Below the pieces are notes generated by a model. The model saw only the letters and a list, made by a program, of their open reading frames with translations, did no database searches and was not told where the DNA came from. This document shows, in pieces, positions 58,513 to 64,000 of a DNA stretch of 64,000 bases. Positions within the stretch are counted from its first letter, which is position 1, and every line of letters starts with the position of its first letter. This stretch comes from Diphasiastrum complanatum (Eukaryota; Streptophyta; Lycopodiopsida; Lycopodiales; Lycopodiaceae), in NCBI GenBank assembly GCA_029204225.1, contig CM055104.1:56262264-56326263 (forward strand). The letters are read 5' to 3'. Position numbers and translations under genes: made by a program.

Positions 58513-61500
58513 GGGGGGGGGGTAGAAATCCAACACCCCCAATTAATCTGGATCCATGAACGCCTTAAGCTTCATATATAACTTTACACAAAATTTGTTA
58601 TGTGCATATGCGTGCTTTAGTGAATATATCTATAGTCACGTATTGTGTTCAACATTACTCCAAGGTGAGCTCTTTGAAGAGAATCTTGCCCCTAATATTG
58701 ATATTTAATTCCAATGTGCTTACTCCTAGAATGAAATATAGGGTTGGCCAATAAGGCAAGGGCACTTTGATTATCACAAGTGTTACGTCCATGTCTAGTG
58801 AGAGATTTCAACAAGTTTAGTCATATTTTGGTAAATTGTCAATTGAGGCCAAAACTCATTTTAGACTTAGAGATCAACCTTTTGAAGTTTTATTAATTTA
58901 AAATACACTCAATAAACACTTTTTGAAAGTGTGGGAAAGTTGGTAGTCGAGTTTGAGAGAGATTCAAATTTGAACTTTGGGTACATTGAATCTAGTTCCA
59001 AAATAGTAGGGTTTTTCATATTGGAGGGAAAGCCAAGTGGCAAAGTAGGGTTTGGACCTGCTATATATTGTTGTAACTCATGGAGAAAGGGATCTTCTCT
59101 CTTATCTCTCTCATTTCATCATTATACATGGTTCTCTTTGGGTTCTACTAATTGGTGCACTCTCATGATGTTATCTTGCAATTCTATGTGTAGAATGATC
59201 ATTTATTGCTATTTTCAGTTCCACACGTGTGAAATGCAATAGGGTACTATAATTTTACAGAAAGCAACTATATTTTATGTTCTGGTTTGATCAATATCTC
59301 TTAGAGTTTGCATCTCATTTTGTATGTAGATGCTGATTTTTCTACATTGGCAGGATTGTTGGTTTGCTCTCTTTGTAACCAAAGATCAGGGACATGGATT
59401 TGGATCTTAAATGATCTGAAATCCTTCACATGGTATCAGAGCTATTGTGGGGGTAGAAATCCAACACCCCCAATTAATCTGGATCCATGAACGCCTTAAG
59501 CTTCATATATAACTTTACACAAAATTTGTTATGTGCATATGCATGCTTTAGTGAATATATCTATAGTCACGTATTGTGTTCAACATTACTCCAAGGTGAG
59601 CTCTTTGAAGAGAATCTTGCCCCTAATATTGATATTTAATTCCAATGTGCTTACTCCTAGAATGAAATATAGGGTTGGCCAATAAGGCAAGGGCACTTTG
59701 ATTATCACAAGTGTTACGTCCATGTCTAGTGAGAGATTTCAACAAGTTTAGTCATATTTTGGTAAATTGTCAATTGAGGCCAAAACTCATTTTAGACTTA
59801 GAGATCAACCTTTTGAAGTTTTATTAGTTTAAAATACACTCAATAAACACTTTTTGAAAGTGTGGGAAAGTTGGTAGTCGAGTTTGAGAGAGATTCAAAT
59901 TTGAACTTTGGGTACATTGAATCTAGTTCCAAAATAGTAGGGTTTTTCATATTGGAGGGAAAGCCAAGTGGCAAAGTAGGGTTTGGACCTGCTATATATT
60001 GTTGTAACTCATGGAGAAAGGGATCTTCTCTCTTATCTCTCTCATTTCATCATTATACATGGTTCTCTTTGGGTTCTACTAATTGGTGCACTCTCATGAT
60101 GTTATCTTGCAATTCTATGTGTAGAATGATCATTTATTGCTATTTTCAGTTCCACACGTGTGAAATGCAATAGGGTACTATAATTTTACAGAAAGCAACT
60201 ATATTTTATGTTCTGGTTTGATCAATATCTCTTAGAGTTTGCATCTCATTTTGTATGTAGATGCTGATTTTTCTACATTGGCAGGATTGTTGGTTTGCTC
60301 TCTTTGTAACCAAAGATCAGGGACATGGATTTGGATCTTAAATGATCTGAAATCCTTCACATGGTATCAGAGCTATTGTGGGGGTAGAAATCCAACACCC
60401 CCAATTAATCTGGATCCATGAACGCCTTAAGCTTCATATATAACTTTACACAAAATTTGTTATGTGCATATGCGTGCTTTAGTGAATATATCTATAGTCA
60501 CGTATTGTGTTCAACATTACTCCAAGGTGAGCTCTTTGAAGAGAATCTTGCCCCTAATATTGATATTTAATTCCAATGTGCTTACTCCTAGAATGAAATA
60601 TAGGGTTGGCCAATAAGGCAAGGGCACTTTGATTATCACAAGTGTTACGTCCATGTCTAGTGAGAGATTTCAACAAGTTTAGTCATATTTTGGTAAATTG
60701 TCAATTGAGGCCAAAACTCATTTTAGACTTAGAGATCAACCTTTTGAAGTTTTATTAGTTTAAAATACACTCAATAAACACTTTTTGAAAGTGTGGGAAA
60801 GTTGGTAGTCGAGTTTGAGAGAGATTCAAATTTGAACTTTGGGTACATTGAATCTAGTTCCAAAATAGTAGGGTTTTTCATATTGGAGGGAAAGCCAAGT
60901 GGCAAAGTAGGGTTTGGACCTGCTATATATTGTTGTAACTCATGGAGAAAGGGATCTTCTCTCTTATCTCTCTCATTTCATCATTATACATGGTTCTCTT
61001 TGGGTTCTACTAATTGGTGCACTCTCATGATGTTATCTTGCAATTCTATGTGTAGAATGATCATTTATTGCTATTTTCAGTTCCACACGTGTGAAATGCA
61101 ATAGGGTACTATAATTTTACAGAAAGCAACTATATTTTATGTTCTGGTTTGATCAATATCTCTTAGAGTTTGCATCTCATTTTGTATGTAGATGCTGATT
61201 TTTCTACATTGGCAGGATTGTTGGTTTGCTCTCTTTGTAACCAAAGATCAGGGACATGGATTTGGATCTTAAATGATCTGAAATCCTTCACATGGTATCA
61301 GAGCTATTGTGGGGGTAGAAATCCAACACCCCCAATTAATCTGGATCCATGAACGCCTTAAGCTTCATATATAACTTTACACAAAATTTGTTATGTGCAT
61401 ATGCGTGCTTTAGTGAATATATCTATAGTCACATATTGTGTTCAACATTACTCCAAGGTGAGCTCTTTGAAGAGAATCTTGCCCCTAATATTGATATTTA

Positions 61501-61573
61501 ATTCCAATGTGCTTACTCCTAGAATGAAATATAGGGTTGGCCAATAAGGCAAGGGCACTTTGATTATCACAAG

Positions 61574-62222
61574 TGTTACGTCCATGTCTAGTGAGAGATT
61601 TCAACAAGTTTAGTCATATTTTGGTAAATTGTCAATTGAGGCCAAAACTCATTTTAGACTTAGAGATCAACCTTTTGAAGTTTTATTAGTTTAAAATACA
61701 CTCAATAAACACTTTTTGAAAGTGTGGGAAAGTTGGTAGTCGAGTTTGAGAGAGATTCAAATTTGAACTTTGGGTACATTGAATCTAGTTCCAAAATAGT
61801 AGGGTTTTTCATATTGGAGGGAAAGCCAAGTGGCAAAGTAGGGTTTGGACCTGCTATATATTGTTGTAACTCATGGAGAAAGGGATCTTCTCTCTTATCT
61901 CTCTCATTTCATCATTATACATGGTTCTCTTTTGGTTCTACTAATTGGTGCACTCTCATGATGTTATCTTGCAATTCTATGTGTAGAATGATCATTTATT
62001 GCTATTTTCAGTTCCACACGTGTGAAATGCAATAGGGTACTATAATTTTACAGAAAGCAACTATATTTTATGTTCTGGTTTGATCAATATCTCTTAGAGT
62101 TTGCATCTCATTTTGTATGTAGATGCTGATTTTTCTACATTGGCAGGATTTTGGTTTGCTCTCTTTGTAACCAAAGATCAGGGACATGGATTTGGATCTT
62201 AAATGATCTGAAATCCTTCACA
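61574..62222 (+). mobile_element. LTR of the right-edge copia (last array unit)
   Basis: The end CCTTCACA is fixed by the adjacent primer site. The start is inferred from the break in minus-strand RNase H similarity at TGTTACGTCC. The first three units carry the same LTR. Confidence 0.65.
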
Positions 62223-62234
62223 TGGTATCAGAGC
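62223..62234 (+). other. Primer-binding site of right-edge copia
   Basis: TGGTATCAGAGC follows CCTTCACA. Unlike the first three array units, it continues into a real leader (62235-62822) and then gag. Confidence 0.92.
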
Positions 62235-62822
62235 TATTGTGTTTTAGTTTATGAAAGGATCAACCACATTTATCAAGGATTTTGAGGAATTACCAATGCT
62301 AGAGCATGTTAGATTGATTTCTACTCAAAAATCAACATTTTTGCATGTGTAGAATTGATCTTTTGTAGGTTGAAACTCAATTTAGATTTATATACTTAAT
62401 CAATTCAGATTTCACACTTGGTTTACTGGAATTAGCCAATTTTTGGTGCATTAGGAAGGTCTCATTGGAGGCTATAAGATGATATATCAAATTTTTAGAA
62501 ATTGCATATAGAATTTGAGATATTCAATTTCTCGTGTTTTTGTCAAAACTCTAATTTTGATTGGATATCTAGTTTGTGAGGTTAATGAACTTTATTTGAG
62601 TGTGTTTCAATCTTAGGATGTGGCAAGAATCATTAGATTGAGGATAGATCATAGTTTGATCAAGATTTTACTATTCTATATGTTGATTTTTCTAGTTAGA
62701 AGTGCTAGAAGATATTTGAAAGGTTCCATATCTTTGTGATTTCTTGAGTTCATTTTTTTACATTCAAGAGAGTGCTTTGTGCATTGGAACAGGTTGAAAG
62801 AAGAATATCAGATCTTTGCATT

Positions 62823-63318
62823 ATGGCTACAAGTGGTGGAATCATGCTGGAAGGCAATGATAGGCTTACCTCAAGTAACTATTCATTGTAGAAAGTGAGG
62901 ATGGAATCACTTCTTAAGATGAATGATGTTTTGTATATTGTTGTACATTTGGAGGAGAGACCAAACTCAACAAGATCAAATGAGGTATGATAAGAGGGGC
63001 AAAAGGGCTACACATGATTAGTATGAATGTTACCAATGAACTTCTCAAGGAGAAGTTCACATCATCTTTGGAGGATTGCGAAGCTTTGAAAAAGCTTTAT
63101 GAATCCAAGTCTACATCAAGAGTGCTTACTCTTAGGAGGCAAATCTTTCAAAGTTTGCAAAAGAAGGAAGAGAGTACTCATGCATTTGTTTTGAGGGTTA
63201 AAGCATTCAATGATGAATTAGCATGTATTGATGAAAGCATTAAGGAGGTAGAACTTGTTCAAGTTATACTTAATGGCTTGTTGGATGATCATGCTAATCT
63301 TGTTCAAAATGTTAAAGG
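62823..63318 (+). pseudogene. Copia gag of right-edge element
   Basis: ATG at 62823: MATSGGIMLEGNDRLTSSNY, then a TAG in place of the conserved Trp (SL*KVRMESLL). After a shift, HMISMNVTNELLKEKFTSSL, LYESKSTSRVLTLRRQIFQS and VLRVKAFNDELACIDESIKE run to about 63315, where gag is joined to RT. Related to the 6012 and 29122 gags in motif order. Confidence 0.88.
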
Positions 63319-64000
63319 TACAAGACAAGACTTGTTGCCAAAGGTTATGCACAAAGGGAGGGCATTGATTATGAGGAAACTTTTGCACCTACCGCACGAA
63401 TAGCTACCGTAAGGATAGTCACTGCTTTGGCTACCCATCATGGTTGGCATATGCACCAACTTGACATAAGACAGCCTTCCTCAATGGTGATCTTAATGAG
63501 GAAGTTTACCTTCAACAACCTGTTGGTTTTTTGGTTGTAGGTCAAGAAGACAAAGTGTGTCTTCTCAAGAAAGCTCTCTATGGACTAAAACAAGCCCCAA
63601 GGATGTGGTATCAAAAGGTTCACACATACTTTTGTGATCATGGGTTTTCTAACAGTCCTAGTGAATCTACGCTTTATGTCATGCATACATATGAGTCTAT
63701 CATCATTATTTTGGTACATGTTGATGATATTATCATTACAGGTAGTAATGAACAATATATTGCAGCCTTAAAATCTGATCTTGCTTCAGTTTATGATATA
63801 TCATATTTAGGCCAATTGCATTTCTACCTTGGTCTTGAGTTTTTGCAAGGACAGGCTGGAATCTTCATTACCCAACAACTAAAAATATTAAGCAGATTTT
63901 GAAGCATTTCAAAATGGAAGATTGCAAGCCGATTGCTACACCAATTGAGATAGGCCTGAAGTTAAGTAATCAAAGTGGTGGTGAACCATTTGATACTACA
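63319..64000 (+). pseudogene. Copia reverse transcriptase fused to gag, runs off edge
   Basis: RLVAKGYAQREGIDYEETFA and RIVTALATHHGWHMHQLDI in one frame, then after a shift near 63470 FLNGDLNEEVYLQQPVGFLV, LLKKALYGLKQAPRMWYQKV and the palm LVHVDDIIITGSNEQYIAAL, DISYLGQLHFYLGLEFLQGQ. A last shift near 63885 gives NIKQILKHFKMEDCKPIATP. HVDD retains both catalytic Asp. Protease and integrase are missing between gag and RT, so the element is a deletion derivative. The rest lies beyond the window. Confidence 0.92.

Larger units (their letters stand above)
58513..62240. repeat. Four tandem copies of a 931-bp composite unit
   Basis: Marker GTAGAAATCCAAC occurs at 58522, 59453, 60384 and 61315 (spacing 931). 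Copies are almost identical; unit 4 lacks one G and has a few substitutions. Each unit joins a minus-strand copia RNase H tail ([20 protein letters not shown] and, shifted, IDIFTKA) to a + strand LTR from about TGTTACGTCC (58781, 59712, 60643, 61574) to CCTTCACA, and ends in primer site TGGTATCAGAGC. The 103-codon ORF repeated in each unit (58931, 59862, 60793, 61724) is a consequence of the repeat, not evidence of a gene. Confidence 0.95.

Noticed and set aside
58931-62035. A 103-codon ORF conserved in four copies
   Set aside because: Conservation follows from the 931-bp tandem duplication; the ORF lies in LTR sequence and has no recognisable domain.

Overview
The window is transposon-rich nuclear DNA of a land plant, probably from a large genome. 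The evidence is many Ty1/copia and Ty3/gypsy retrotransposons with initiator-Met-type primer-binding sites (TGGTATCAGAGC and variants), a hAT transposase relic, a plant-type LRR relic, a TATA box with a CT-rich leader, and very long CT/GA/CA microsatellites. I cannot name the species; a fern or other seed-free lineage is only a guess. No tRNA, rRNA, CRISPR or bacterial-type operon was seen. Almost all recognisable coding sequence is mobile-element derived and most of it carries stops, frameshifts or deletions.

Layout. 1-0.6 kb: copia reverse-transcriptase relic (-). 0.9-1.7 kb: two 215-bp direct repeats with an LTR-like end. 2.5-3.65 kb: hAT transposase C-terminus with a spliced acidic tail (+). 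6.0-8.04 kb: copia gag, primer site and a 701-bp LTR (-). 8.5-9.0 kb: LRR receptor-like relic (+). 9.1-9.46 kb: another copia RT relic (-). 9.75-12.3 kb, the most gene-like block, all on +: a coiled-coil-like ORF, an intact 147-codon divergent histone H3-family ORF, and a spliced but frameshifted Ulp1/C48 SUMO-protease-like gene. 14.8-15.35 kb: a TATA box, a (CT)n leader and a secreted lectin-like ORF that is probably frameshifted.

17.9-39.5 kb is a stack of nested retrotransposons. An outer copia element (-; 5' LTR 38060-39457) has its gag split by a gag-only LTR element on + (26385-37820; LTRs of about 1.16 kb; near-matching target duplication gtcag/gtcac). That element's left LTR is itself split by a non-autonomous copia element (-; 27416-31434), and the uninterrupted right LTR shows the empty site. 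A gypsy element (-; about 17.9-24.46 kb), with two consecutive retropepsin-like domains and a perfect 31-bp hairpin at its gag start, adjoins and truncates the outer copia.

39.5-50.9 kb: gypsy fragments, a copia RNase H interrupted in frame by a (CT)n tract, LTRs carrying giant microsatellites, a further copia gag with LTR, and a LINE with endonuclease and reverse-transcriptase parts (-). 50.9-55.7 kb: a long copia gag-protease-integrase sequence (-) joined in frame to a second copia gag-protease. 55.7-56.9 kb: a + copia fragment. 58.5-62.24 kb: four tandem 931-bp units, each joining a copia RNase H tail (-) to an LTR end and primer site (+). The last unit leads straight into a copia element whose gag is fused to its reverse transcriptase and which runs off the right edge.

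All assignments come from reading translations and repeats by eye; no alignment or database search was run.
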